DNA from: Campylorhamphus procurvoides
Taxonomy: Eukaryota > Chordata > Aves > Passeriformes > Dendrocolaptidae
Reading direction: 5' to 3'
NCBI GenBank assembly: GCA_013396655.1
Contig: WBMV01006429.1
Span: forward strand, 379,116-443,115
Length of the DNA stretch: 64,000 bases
Below are positions 35,836 through 48,422 of this stretch, piece by piece. Numbering within the stretch: position 1 is the first letter of the stretch; every line of letters starts with the position of its first letter. The notes beneath the pieces were generated by a model, which did no database searches, was not told the DNA's origin, and was given only the letters and a program-made list of their open reading frames with translations. The position numbers were made by a program, and so were the translations under genes.

Positions 35836-38030
35836 TGTGGTTCCTTGGTTTGGCTTTGTTGGTTGGTTTTTGGAAGGTGAAGTGGTGGAGGTGGGACAGA
35901 GGGCTCCAAATCCTCTGAACATGGAGTCATCCAGATCACCCTTTGATGGTGTTACAAGGACTGGACCATTTCTAGATGACTTTGTCTTTCATCTTCGAGG
36001 CCTCTTTGTATCCTCTTCTCCTTTTCCCCCTCCAGGGGCTCTGCTTTCAAGCCTTCATCCAAGCTGAGGAAGTGGCAGGAGGGACTTTGGGTTGTGGAGA
36101 GGTCCTGGGAGCATTGCAGAGGATGGAGGAGGTGCTTTGAAACTCATGGGCTTAGGGGGGAGAGTCTGTGGGAAGGAGAGAGAAGAACGCTGAGGTTACA
36201 GAGGGATGGGCTGCTGTGGGCAACAGGAATTCATGGCAAAATTGGGGTTTGTTTCAGTGTGTGCAGAAATCCTTCCACAAACTGGGCCCGTGCCCAGTCA
36301 CTGGCAAGAAGGGGATGCAAGTGGAGCTTTTTGATTTCCTGAGGGTTTTCTTCTCAAGAGTGGCACTACCCAAAAGAGAAACAGAGCTCAGCTGGTTGCA
36401 TGCCCTTTACCCATGGTATTTTCATAATATATAGAGGAGAGCAGAGAAGAGAATTTCCAATGTGTGATTATCCCTGTTAATTGTTGTTTCCATATGCTTT
36501 GGACTGTTCTCCAGTGATGGATACTCTTATTCTACCCATTTTAACATTTCATGTATAGAAATAAGTATGTAGGGAGAAAGAATTTTGTATTTTTGACTAT
36601 GATCCTTCTAGTTTGCTGCCATGTAATCCTAGAAAAGCAGTTTCTGTTGCAAATATACTTTTTTTTTCCCCCTAGGAGAAAGAGGTGTGTGTTTTGCTCC
36701 ATGTATATGACACTGGTGGTTTTTTTCTCCTTGGTCATTCAAATTTTGCCTTCATTATTGTTACCTGTTGAAATTGAGAAAGGAATGTATATGGGTCATT
36801 TTGGGCCTGGCTGGCTGCACTCACATTTTCTTGCAGCAGATCTTAATGAAAAGGTAGGGAAGTAAAGAAGAAAGGGAAGTTTCCTAGTTTAGATTTCAGT
36901 AGTGCTGGTTGTGAGATCTCAGGAGGAATTTCTGCAGATTTATAGAGCGGCCATATGGAAAGACTTTTGGTAACCTGCATTTTCAGATAAGAAAATCCAG
37001 GTGTTTAAAAATGAGTGATAAGAAGGGGAGTCAGGACCAAAGTGTCTTTTAAAGAAAAGTTTCCTCAGGTAGCACAGGCAGGGGAAAGAGCCTTTAAGAA
37101 CTTCAGTGGCTGAATGGGGATGAAAGTGGCTTTCTCCAGTCAGTGATGCAGACATTGTGATGTCGACTCTGTTCATTTGCATTGCCTGATGAGAAAGAGT
37201 CCAAAAATGTAAGAAATTATTAATAGAATGGCAGTGGCTTTCAGAGGGGAGATGGCACTGGTATTCAAGCTGTCTCTTCTAATTCCTGTGTAGGATTAAA
37301 AACCCCAGGAAAATCCTATAGAATTCAACTCTAACATGGAGCTCTGCCCAGCCTGGCAGAGCTCACCCTGCAAAGATTTCCATGTCCTGGGCAGGATGTG
37401 GTGGCAGCACACAGATCCTCCTGGGGGAATTGTGGCTGCTGTGAGTTATACCCACCCCTCCTGAGCTCCTGGGGCTGAGCTGAGGCTGCTGCTGGGGCTC
37501 AGTCAGCAGGGGAATATTCCTGCCCTATTCTTGCATGTCTGTCTGCAGCTGTGCACCACATGGGGCTTGAAAATTGGCCTGCGGTCTTAATATTTTGTGT
37601 GGGGACGTAGAATTTCTTTCTGTGCAGATGTGTAATCACATCATGTAATGCATTTTGTCTGCCACCATGTGCCATTTGGCTCTCAGTGAGTCGTTGGGTT
37701 TATCTTCTGTGTTATACTCAGGCTAACTGCAGTGTTACATTAGTCCCTGCTCACTGGGGACATGGAACTGCCTTTCTCTGGTTAGTCAGGAGCTGTCCTT
37801 CTCCCATGTGTCTTCACACATCCCTCTCCCAGCTTTCTCACCCCTGCCTGCCTTAGGGTGACACAGCAGAATGTCAAATCCTGCCCCTGTTATGGCTCTC
37901 AACATGCTGGAGCAGCCCTGTCCCCCCCACCATCTACAGGCAGAGACCACATTTGAAGGTGTGGAGCCCATAGCTGGATTTCCAAAAGCAGTCCCAACCC
38001 AATGAGCTCCCTGAGCAGCTTCCCATGGAG

Positions 38031-38110
38031 CTTGGGGTGCTCTCCCTTCCCAGGGCAGCTCCCAGTGGAGCTTGGGGTGCTCTCCCTTCCCAGGGCAGCT
38101 CCCAGTGGAG
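38031..38110. repeat. Exact 40-base tandem duplication
   Basis: The unit starts CTTGGGGTGCTCTCCC and ends CTCCCAGTGGAG. Copies 38031-38070 and 38071-38110 are identical. A decayed piece (AGCTTCCCATGGAG, 38017-38030) precedes them and CTGG follows. Perfect identity suggests a recent or polymorphic minisatellite. Confidence 0.95.
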
Positions 38111-41100
38111 CTGGAGCAGGTTCAGGAGCCAAGGGCTTTGTTGGGAAGGGGTATCCGAGAGTGGAAGTTGTTTTTAGGTATTCATAGCCAATGGTAGAAC
38201 AGGGGAGTGAGATGACCCTCCAGTGAAATAAATAAAGTGTTAAAATAAGATGTTAAAACTATCAGTGTCCCCAAATATTTTAAACCTCAAATAAGTGTAT
38301 AATTACTTCTTTTTACCTGTCCTCGAACCTTTAGTCATGTTTGATATGGCAAAAGGTATTCAGTTCTTCTACTCTTTGGGTAAGAGTCAGTACATAAAAA
38401 ACATCTTGCAAGATTTGCTGACCCAGGTCATAATCAAGAGCCAGTCCTTGGGTTTTGTGGGCAACTTTTTGATTTTTGACCTGATTTTAATGGAGTTGTA
38501 AATGGAAGATCACAAATAAAAGTGGCATAAATTGTTATTGCTTCTTTTAGCTGCCTCTCTAAAAGTAACGAATCGAATTAATCAATGAGATTAATTATCT
38601 GTGGAAATGACATCAGTACCAGGCAAAAGCAACACCAGGAGTATCTACACATTTCAAGCAGACTGTCTGAAGATATAAAATTGAAATCTGCAGAAAGTAC
38701 AAAATAATTAATTTCATTCCCAGGGGTTCTTTACTGGGGATTGTGGATGCACTGTTTGAAAAAACCTGTTTTATTAAATACCAATTAGATTAGATAAAAT
38801 TCTAAAAGCCTCCTATAGATAAAGACTTCAACTTGTTAATGGACTTTTTTCCCTTCTTAACTTCACAATTTGAGGATGCCCTTGCCTTTGACACAAAGGA
38901 AAAGCTCCTTGCTAGAAATTGCAGCGTTAAAGTCCCTGTGTTTAACATTCTCAAGAGAGGTTTCTCAGGGGCCTGTGCCACCCAGGGAGGTAAATGCTGC
39001 AACATGCAGTGGGAAGCTTAAAGACAGAACTTTTACAGCTCAGATGCAGCCAATTTAAATTTCAGGGACTCTGAAATGAAGGGCTCTTTCAGCTGATGTG
39101 CTGAATATGGTGTGGTTTGAGCTGGGCACTGAACCTGGGACTGCTGGGTTCACATCATGACCAAACTGCTGAGGTTGGTAACAAAAGCCTTTCAGTTAAA
39201 AATAATGAATAAACAGTAGAGAATAACCAGCCAAAGCCTCTGGAAGGAGATGGAAGAGGAATGCTAGCCTGTATGGAGACCTCTATTTTCAAACCTGAGG
39301 TCTGTCATCACACAGTATAGGAGGGTTGGTGCCAGACTCGTGTTTTATTACTTAAATATATCTTGCACAGGCAACCCTGAGCAAGGAAAGCCCTTCTGAG
39401 TTATATAACTCTGATGGGATGCCTTAAGCTCTTTCCTTTTAAGCCAGCAAATCCTAGAGCACTAATTTAAAGGCTGCACTTTTCCTTCAGCCTAAAAGCA
39501 TGTTCTAAATCTTGTTGTATTTAGTCTGAACACTTTCCTGGGGTGCCTGGTCCTGTATTTCCAGGCTGTGAGTGACATCACCTACAGGCATTTTGACATA
39601 CATTTTGCTTCCATAGGGCACTTCTTTGCCAGGTGATGGCACTGGGGGGCAAAGAATGTCATGTAAATGTGAATGTGGGGTGGACAGGAGGCAGTGAGGG
39701 CTCCTGCTCCTGCAGGGTTCACTGCTGTGTGTGGTCACACCAATACCCACAGGCAGGGCAAAGTCAAGGGTGACTAATTCAACTGACTTCAATCAGTTAC
39801 TCTTGCCAGAGCCAGGAATTCCCATTTCATCTGTGCCTCAGCTCTGCCCCATCCACAAGGGAAGGCACCATCAACCTTTTGGGTTTTCCCAGGCAACTTT
39901 TGTTCAGTTTTGGTAGGGTATCATGTCTTTGCTGGTGGATGGTGGTGCTTAACACAGGGGTCAGGTGGGGACACCTGAGTCTTCAAAGATGTTTGTGTGC
40001 TTTCTTTTCAGCAGTGATTTTCCTTACAGGAGATATTGAAGCCAGTCTTGCAGCTTGGAGTGTTTCTGCTGATGCCAAAAGATATGGGCTGCAGGTTGAG
40101 GGCAGTTAACTGTTATGTGTTCACTTAGCTCTTTCTGAGGACCATAGAGAGTCTATAAAAGGAGAAAGAAGCTGTTCCTGGGGAGATGAAAACGGGAAAT
40201 AAGGCAGGTAAAGATTAGCTCAGAATGCATTTATGAAGCAGGAATGTTATGAGCTTCATGTGGTCATACAGAGGGATAGCTTTTGCTGTCAAATGCAGTG
40301 AAATATTAGATAAGAGTTAATAAAATTAATGATATCCTAACCTCTAGCCATCAATTTATATTAAGAAGAAATACTTGACTATAATCTGAAGCCAACAGCT
40401 TCCATCTGTGCTAAAGGCTCACAGCATCCAAAATAATATCACAACAGGAGATGTTCTGCTCTTGTGCAATTAGCAGGAAAGGTGTTTTTTAGGGATTTTG
40501 GGGGCTCAAAGGCCACTGGTTGGGGCCAGAAACTGAGACTTCAGAAGGGCCCAGTGCAACACTGTGAGGGTAGTGCTGTGATCCCAAGGGGGTTTGCTCA
40601 TTGATAGTGAAATACAGTTTGATAAGAAGTTTGTTTAGTCAGCTTTGTCAGACTGCTGCAATAATAAAGCATGAATAATACATAGGTTTAGATGAGGTGA
40701 TAGCTGTAATTCATGAATGAAGGGTGAAAAGCTTACATTTACAGGGGGATGTGAATCATTGCTGCTCTGGTGATAAATTTGGCATTATTATCTACATTTC
40801 AGCTCCTTTTCTTCTGATTGTTGATTCCATATATTAGAGCAGTTTTCAGAGCTAAATCATAACTGCAAAGCAGCAGCAGGTCATTTTGAGCAACACCCAA
40901 GCTAATCTGTGACTAAAGAATTGTGACTGTATTGGTTGGAAAAGTCTCATGAGAAGAATTCTTCACTCACCTCCATGTGGTACCTTGGGAAGAGAACTCA
41001 AGATGTAAGCTGACACTGAAACCCCAGGATTTTCTTCCCTTGGGCAAAAATCCTCCAGACTAAGCACACCCTGTGCTTTCAGAGTGGCAGATCACTCAGT

Positions 41101-44100
41101 GGGATTTATTGCTTTGTTAATATGCTCAAACATCATCTGTCACTGAGAGCTGGGAGCACTGCCTGGGTTTTTGTCCTCTTTGTTCTTCCCTGGCTCCCTC
41201 ATTTTACAGCTTTGGGCTTATCCTGGGTTTGGGAGAGACCTGTTTGCCACCTCCCAAAATCTGACATGCTCCAAGCCTTGTGTTTCCTCTGTGCCAACAG
41301 GCATTTCCCTTCTTCTGCTCAGCTCCAGGGCGCCACTGACAGAAACTTTAAAAGCTGATCCTTTGACTCCACAGGCCCTTCTAGAGGCATGGTTTGTCTG
41401 TTTAATGACTTCAGTTTCATCTCTGCATCCGTGATTTTTGGGAAGGGGATGGGAAAGGAAAGATCTTTTCTTATTCCTTCTTTAATATCAACTGGTCCCC
41501 TTGATTTTGGGCTTTCTTTCCCCTCTTTAGTTTAAGTGGAGAGCTGTTCTGTGTCTGCAGGTGGAGTCTTGCCCAGGCTCTGCCCAGCCTCCTCCAAGCT
41601 GCACCAACCAACCAGCCACCTCCTTTGTGCTAAATTCACTTCCAAAAGCCATCTCCACATCTACCTCCATCCCTATTTCCATTTCATCCCAGGGCACAAG
41701 ACACTTTGCCATGATATCAATACACTTTCTAATGCAGGTTTTATATTGAACAGCCAAAATGCCTCCTCCTTCCTGAGCATCATCTTTGTTTTGGGAGGCG
41801 AGAGGAGACAAGCGGAGCAGTCACACATCGTTACACACAGGATATGGTGTGGATATAAAAAGCAACAATGAATGCAGGGAAAGCATTTTCCAGGAGGCTG
41901 GGAAGGAAAAGCAGCTTTATAATTCATGTTGGGTGCCCTTGCTGCTGATCATGAATTTAGTCTTGATCTTGGCAAATCAGTCACACTTAGAGAGTGACAA
42001 GGAAATGTAGTGCTGGTGACAGCCTGTATTGTGAATATTTTTCAGGTCTTGGCTAGAGCACAGTTCTAGCCCAAAATATAGGCTCCAGGCCTTGCTAGAC
42101 AGGCACTCTTGTCAGGGGCAATTGTGACAATCTAAAGTTTCTTAAATGAAATGTTTTTCTATCCAGAGAGTTGTAGAAAGCAGTCACGTTCCCTCAGTTT
42201 CCAGCCCTGGGCCTGTGCATTGCCTGGGGGCTGGATTTCTCTGGTGATCCTGCAGGGCTGTGGTTGTCTCCTGCACGCTGCTGTCATCCTTCAGCATCAC
42301 TCTGACAGCACAGCTCAGCCATTCTCATCTCATTTCTACACCAAATGATCCTGATCTTGTCTCCTGCTCAGCACCTTGATGAGGGGAGCCGTGCCTGCTG
42401 AGATGAGATAACCTAGAGACCAGGAGAACGTGTAAGGGCAATGAGGCTTTATCCATGTGGCTGTTCAAGCTGTGATTGGAATGAGAAGGGACTGATGCCT
42501 TTCCTGGTGCTTCCAAACTTGTTAAATGCCTCCCCATGGAAGTGAGGATCCCTACCAGGCTCTCCAGGGCAAAGGAGTGGGTGCTACAAAGTGAGATGAA
42601 CTCAATAAGTGCATGGCTTGAAAGCAACACTATTTCAGATAGTCTAATAGCCCCGTCAACCAGTGTACCAAATATTAGCAATTAAAATGTTTATATTCAT
42701 TTCAACATTGGAATACCATTAATGACATCTGAAGCTTCAAGTGCTGAGGATGGCCCTTCTAGCACCAGCTCCAAGGAGAGACAAGGAGTGCTACAAGGCC
42801 AAGAGGATGAGCCTGAAGTTGGACAATCACGTAGATACCCAGCCTGAGAACTCGGTGTCTATTTGAGGCATTAAATATCTGCAGCTTTGAGCAGATCAAA
42901 CCTCACTGGGCACTTGTTACCAGTCCCTGTGGGCATTAAATATGTGCCAAATGAACTGCAATAGTCATTGGTTGGTTTAACCTCAATTTCATGGGTTCTT
43001 CAGGGACTTCAGGGAGTCAAACAAAGTTAAAAGGGATGAGAAAGGCAAGGCTGCTGTGCCTGTCCAAGGCACTTTGCTCCTCTAGGACCTGATTTTCCAG
43101 CCTCTCCTCTGTGCTTGAAGTTTCAGTTGTAAAAGCAGGATTTGAACAAAGATGCTTCAAGTCTTCTATTTCCAAGGTGGCATCCTCTGAGCAATGCAGG
43201 CACCAAGACAGAAACCACACATAGCTTTTCTTCCACTGCAAGATGCCGTTTCAAGGCTCAGTATGGAAGAGTTGAAGAAACTGGTCCCAAAAAATCCATT
43301 ATCTGACTAAAAATGTGGTGAAGCTTCAGCAGGAATTTACAATCCTATTGCAGCCTGCAGGGTGGGTGATGGACTGCCAGTTGGAAATGTCATTTCTGGG
43401 TTCTCTGAAGGACATGCAGGAATGTCCCAGACTTTGGAGGGGGAAAGGGAGGTTTTTGTGTGGAGCATCACAAGGAGCTGTGACCAGCCTTGAGCTCAGG
43501 TATTTGGAGCACAAGGAACGTTCCTGTGAATGGGGATAAACACACATACTAATAAATAACTGCTCAACAAAATGTGCAGTATTAGACTGCTGTGTTGGTC
43601 TAGGAAATAGCTTTTTTCAACGGGAGTTGAAATCTCTGACTGATTGAAGCAGTTCAAATATCAATGGTAAATGACTTTGATACTAGGTGAAAAATCCTAA
43701 TTTATTATATAGCTAAATCTTTTGGTTCTTGAGCTACTTGTATTAGGAAAAAAATAATCTTAGCCTAATGGGCTGAATCCCCTTCAAAAGTGCCAATGCA
43801 TTCTCCCAGTGTTTTTCAGGGCCTCCTGGAGCATGCAAATGTGACTTCAAAGTGCAGTCTCATTTAGCATTCCATGGGGGGAAACTTTAGCAGGAATGTC
43901 CTTGTGTTGTGTCTCACTCAGTCCTGGATTATTCCAGGAATAGATGGCATTTTCCAGTGCCAAAGAGCCCACTAATATTTATGGTCATTGGAAGTGTCAT
44001 GGCAGGAAAATATTCTTAATTTTCTGGAGTCTAAGAGTTCTTTTGGAGATAACATCTAAGTTTTGTTAATAGGATTCACTCCTTCTTGATGAATTTACAC

Positions 44101-44760
44101 TGGCAAATAAGAAGATTTATGCCCCAAACTTCATCTGCTCAGTGAGCAGCTGGAGACTTGGGAATATGAGCCCCAACATTTAGTGACTTTGCTCATGTCC
44201 AGACTGTGTGACACATTCTGCATTTCTACTTTGTTTTCTTAATGTAAACTTGCTGGATTTTAAGTTGATGCATTAAATGGACTAAAACCGAGTCTTGACC
44301 AGTTGGTGTGCCTCATTATGTGCAAATGTCAGCAGAAAGGAGTGAAAAAATTCTTTGACTTCCCAAAAAATCCTCTAGCAATTCAGCTCTAAGGGTTACA
44401 GGGTCTTTTCACTGAATTTATGGCTCATAAATGGGCTTTTCCAACTCGAAATAATTGGTTTCCAACCATTCCTTTTGCCAGGAGACAAGAGTTTTATTAC
44501 CAGTTCTAGTGCCACAGTCACCCAGTGCAGGTACAGGTACCAGGTTGGTTGGTTGAACCACTGAGTTTCTGTAGGAATGTTGCCAAGTTTGTTGGTTTAT
44601 ATTTTTAAGAGAGCAGTAAATTCTGACATAGGGCCTGTGAACTGCTTTGCTTGGTCCAGAAAGGTGTGTAAGAAAAGCAAAGCTGTTTTTAAGGAGGCTT
44701 GAAGTCATGCTATAGAGGGCTGAATTTTTAGGAGCTGCAAATCAAATAGAAGTCTGAAAA

Positions 44761-44784
44761 AAACCTGCATTTGAGTGCAGGTTT
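44761..44784. repeat. Short perfect hairpin, 9-base stem
   Basis: AAACCTGCA-TTTGAG-TGCAGGTTT. Stem of nine pairs with a six-base loop. It could form in RNA; nothing around it suggests a terminator or a microRNA precursor, which would need a longer stem. Confidence 0.6.
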
Positions 44785-47700
44785 AGTACTTTTATCTGGT
44801 TAATTGGGTGTTGTCATCTCTCTGGATTTAAATAACTTTGCTCCCTTCATCCAACCCATTATGTTGTGTGCTGGTGCAGAGCGTTTGATATTTCCTGCTG
44901 CAGAATTGGCTGCACTTGAGCAGTAGTTTGTATTTATACCTTTATAAATACATAGGACTTTGACTCCTTTGTGGATGAAAGGAGCCATATAAATGGTAAT
45001 TTCATTGCATAATTGTCTTCCTGAATATTTCTAAAAAAACATTTAGTAGGATAGATGTAGTACATCAGGCAATTAATCACACTAGTCAATTAAACTGCCT
45101 TGGGGTTTTTTAAGGATTAATATGTTTCCCTGTGTTTATAGAACATGCAATATTCCTCTCGCAAAACCTACTTGAATATAAATGTTTATTGCCTACCTTG
45201 TGTTGTACCAAGATTGGATCAACTTGTCATTAGAAATACAAAGTTATAAACTTTTTTGAGAAATTGATTTACCTTGGCCCATGGTAAGAGCAGTGTATGT
45301 TAATTGTAGAAGGTTTTTATTTAGGAGACACGTATGAACTCACTCAAGTGGCAAAGCTGAAACAAAACCTGTGTTGCAAACTGCAATTCTGTGTTTCCTG
45401 TTATGCACTTCATTAAACTGGAGGGTGTTTTTTTTAGATAAGCATTTGTCATCTCCATGTCAGATTTCTTAAAGAACAGGGTGAATTAACAGGACATGCT
45501 TAATGCAATCTTGACAGAAAGGTTAATGAGAATTCAGGAGGCATCAAGGAGGGAAATAGTACATAAATGGAAACTACAAGGAACCAGAGTAAATAGTAAT
45601 TTGACTTTTCTTAAACAGAAGGATTTAGTTGTTCTGAAGTGAATGGAACAGTGAGTATTCAGTACTCTGTCAGTTCTTACTCCAGCAGGATCTACAAGGT
45701 GGGTGCCCACTGGACTGAATTATTTTGCCATAAAATGTTTCAGAGAGGTCTCTCACCCTGCCTGCTTTGAAGGGAAACAGATCTGTGCATCTTTCTGGTT
45801 GAGATTCTGTAGGATCCAGGTCACATGGCTGAGAATGACAGTGGAAGGAAGGCAGATATCATGGTCCAACCCTGATGAGAGTGGTGCTGGTTCATGGCTA
45901 CCACTGTGTCCCATCATTATCCTTGTCTGGCCAGTCCCGTTACTGGGAGGACTGGGAGGGGACAGCACAGAGAAGCATTTGCCTTCCTTGCCTCCCAGCC
46001 CTGGCACCTGCAGAATCTGCATGGTTATATGGCTCAGGGAAAGTTCCAAGAAGAAACTCCCATCTCTCCCTCTAAAGCTGCAACAATTCCTTTGGAAGGG
46101 ATGATCAAAGCCTAAAGGAGGAAAGTCTGGCTGAGTTTCTGCCCCTCTTCCAAGGATGCTTTTGGGCAAGAACACACCCTGTGAAGGGGAAGCAGCAATA
46201 AGTAAGGATTGCAAATAGAGTATTTATTCCTTTTGGGAGAGCTACCAATGTGGATGATGGTAATCACAGGACTGCTTTTCTAACTTGATTAGAATCACAG
46301 CCAAATCAAACAGATTGGCATGTGATGGTTGCAACTTAAACCCCATCAGTTACATCCCCTCCTGCACCGAGGACAACCTGATTGCTCTTGTTGGGAGTTC
46401 AGCTTGCCTGTTGTACGTTTTGTGTGTAAAGGCAGTAGTATTTTTAAAGTCCTTCCTTCTGCAGCCAAGGTTGAAATAGGAGAAAACTCAGTTATTTACA
46501 TAATCAATCATCTGATAGAGTTCAGGCATTGAAAGTTGTGTTCTTGATGGGAAGAGGAAATAAGAACATCTTAGCTTGTTACAGCAGCTCTCAGCTGATT
46601 ATCCAAGCCTTAATACAAACATCATTTGCAGTAATTTAGTCACCTTGTTTCAAGCTCCATGTTCAGTTAAAATGTAAAATTCCTTATTCCAGTATCCCTG
46701 TGATGTGATATAATAGTTCTAAACCAAAGGCATTAGCTACTTTTGGGTAACTGGATTGTAAAAGACTTGTATTTCAGGATCTTTTCCCTTCATGCATGGC
46801 CACAAGAGGCACCAATGCTTGAGGTGCCCAACAGTTGTGACCTTAAATGCTCTGACCTTTCTGAGAAGTGCCAGCCTCGTAGCATAGAAGAAGAATTTGT
46901 GTTTTCTTCAGTTTCAGAATTCATATTTTGAGCTTTTCCTACCAAACAGTTTATTTGAGCCATTTAAAACATCAAAAGAGGTGTTTCTTGGCTTGGGTAC
47001 ATCTTTAATTTCGAGCAGATTTATTAAAGGCCAAACCAGGATAATACTGCAAAAGGATTAGCTGTGCTTACTTGATTTCTGAGCAAACAGACTAATTCTG
47101 CTTTCTTTGTGTGCGTGTCTTTCACAGCCAGGCCATTCAGTGAGCGTTGAACTGGGCCCGGGGTTTGGCTTTTTCCTATTTTTTTTTTTAATTTCTTGTT
47201 GTTTCTATTGTCTTCTTTCGAAATCAGAGACGTTGCTGAAAGCTTTAACTTCAAAGCTTAAGCCTGCTTTCTCTCTGTTGGTTGCTATGCTCCAAAAGAC
47301 ATTCCTAAAGCTTCTTTGCTAGCGACTGTCAAATGTTTTGTTTCAGGCTTCTTAGCACTGAGCCTTCAGCTTGGCTTTTGTTTTGATTTATTCTTCACAA
47401 AACAGAAATTCCGAGGACTCAATTAAAAAAAAATAAGCTGGCATTCTCAGCCCTTCAATCTAGTTGCTGTTCTGGAAGCAGGCAGAGCAGGATGCTGCGT
47501 ACTTTATAATTGTACTGAGCCTTCAGAGTTGTTCTGGCTGTAAACAACAGAGAAAAACTCTCCCTGGCATCTGGGAGTTTGCTTGATAATGTGCTTTTCT
47601 TCCATCATAATGAGGAATGAACACCTCTGGGGCCACACCGTGGCCAGTGAAATGCAGGCAAAGCCAATGGGAACTGGTTAATGTCAGAGATGTGATGGCA

Positions 47701-48262
47701 AAGGAATGGGATAACAGTTCTAGAGAAGAGGATTGGCCTCCTCACCTTTATCATCAGGGAATAAGGTGTTATCTGGGAACAGAAAAGCTCAGGCTGATCT
47801 TCACCTCTCAGGTGCAAAGGCAAAGCTTGGTTAGAAAAAGATGCCAGGTTTGCAAACCAAGCACACATGCTGGAGAACCTCAGCTTTCCAGTTTGGGGGA
47901 GGGCACTGTTGGTGTGTTTGGCCGAGGGCTGGTAGCACAATTGAGCTGCTGGGTTTGCTGCTTACTGCACTGCCAAGCTGTTGATCAACCAGGGTGCTCT
48001 ATTACTGTGTCTCTATCCTTCCTTCCCCTACCATTTATTAATCACTTTAGAAGTAAAATGCAGGGAGTAATAAATAATTGGTAGCAAAGGATGTCCAAGC
48101 TCAAAAGCCCAGAGGACAGTGCCTGGTCTGACCCTTGCTCTCTGCCTCTCCTAGAAGCTCCCCAGATCCTTGTCCATGTGGATTCTGAGAAGTCTCCAGA
48201 TAATTCCTCATTCTCCCCAATCATTTTATAGCACAGGCCCTGGGAGGCACAGAACTTCAGCA

Positions 48263-48422
48263 ACATAGACCCATGGAGTGGTTTGGGTTGGAGGGGAATT
48301 TAAAGGACATCTCATTCCAAACCCCCTGCCATGGGCAGGGACACCTTTCACTATCCCAGGTGGCTCCAAGCCCCATCCAGCCTGGCCTTGGACAGGGATG
48401 GGGCAGCCACAGCTTCTCTGGG
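48263..48422 (-). mobile_element. CR1 LINE 3'-end fragment, about 160 bases
   Basis: TGGAGTGGTTTGGGTTGGAG, CCCCCTGCCATGGGCAGGGA, CCCCATCCAGCCTGGCCTTG and GGGATGGGGCAGCCACAGCT are the reverse complement of the avian CR1 3' region. A short internal deletion follows GGCCTTGGACA, where CR1 copies usually have a few more bases. This is the best-preserved transposable element in the window. Confidence 0.93.

Noticed and set aside
45753..46214. 153-codon minus-strand open frame
   Set aside because: No domain or conserved motif visible, and overlapped by several other open frames on the other strand.
47617..48084. 155-codon open frame on the + strand and a 111-codon one opposite
   Set aside because: Overlapping frames on both strands without homology; reads as random intronic sequence.
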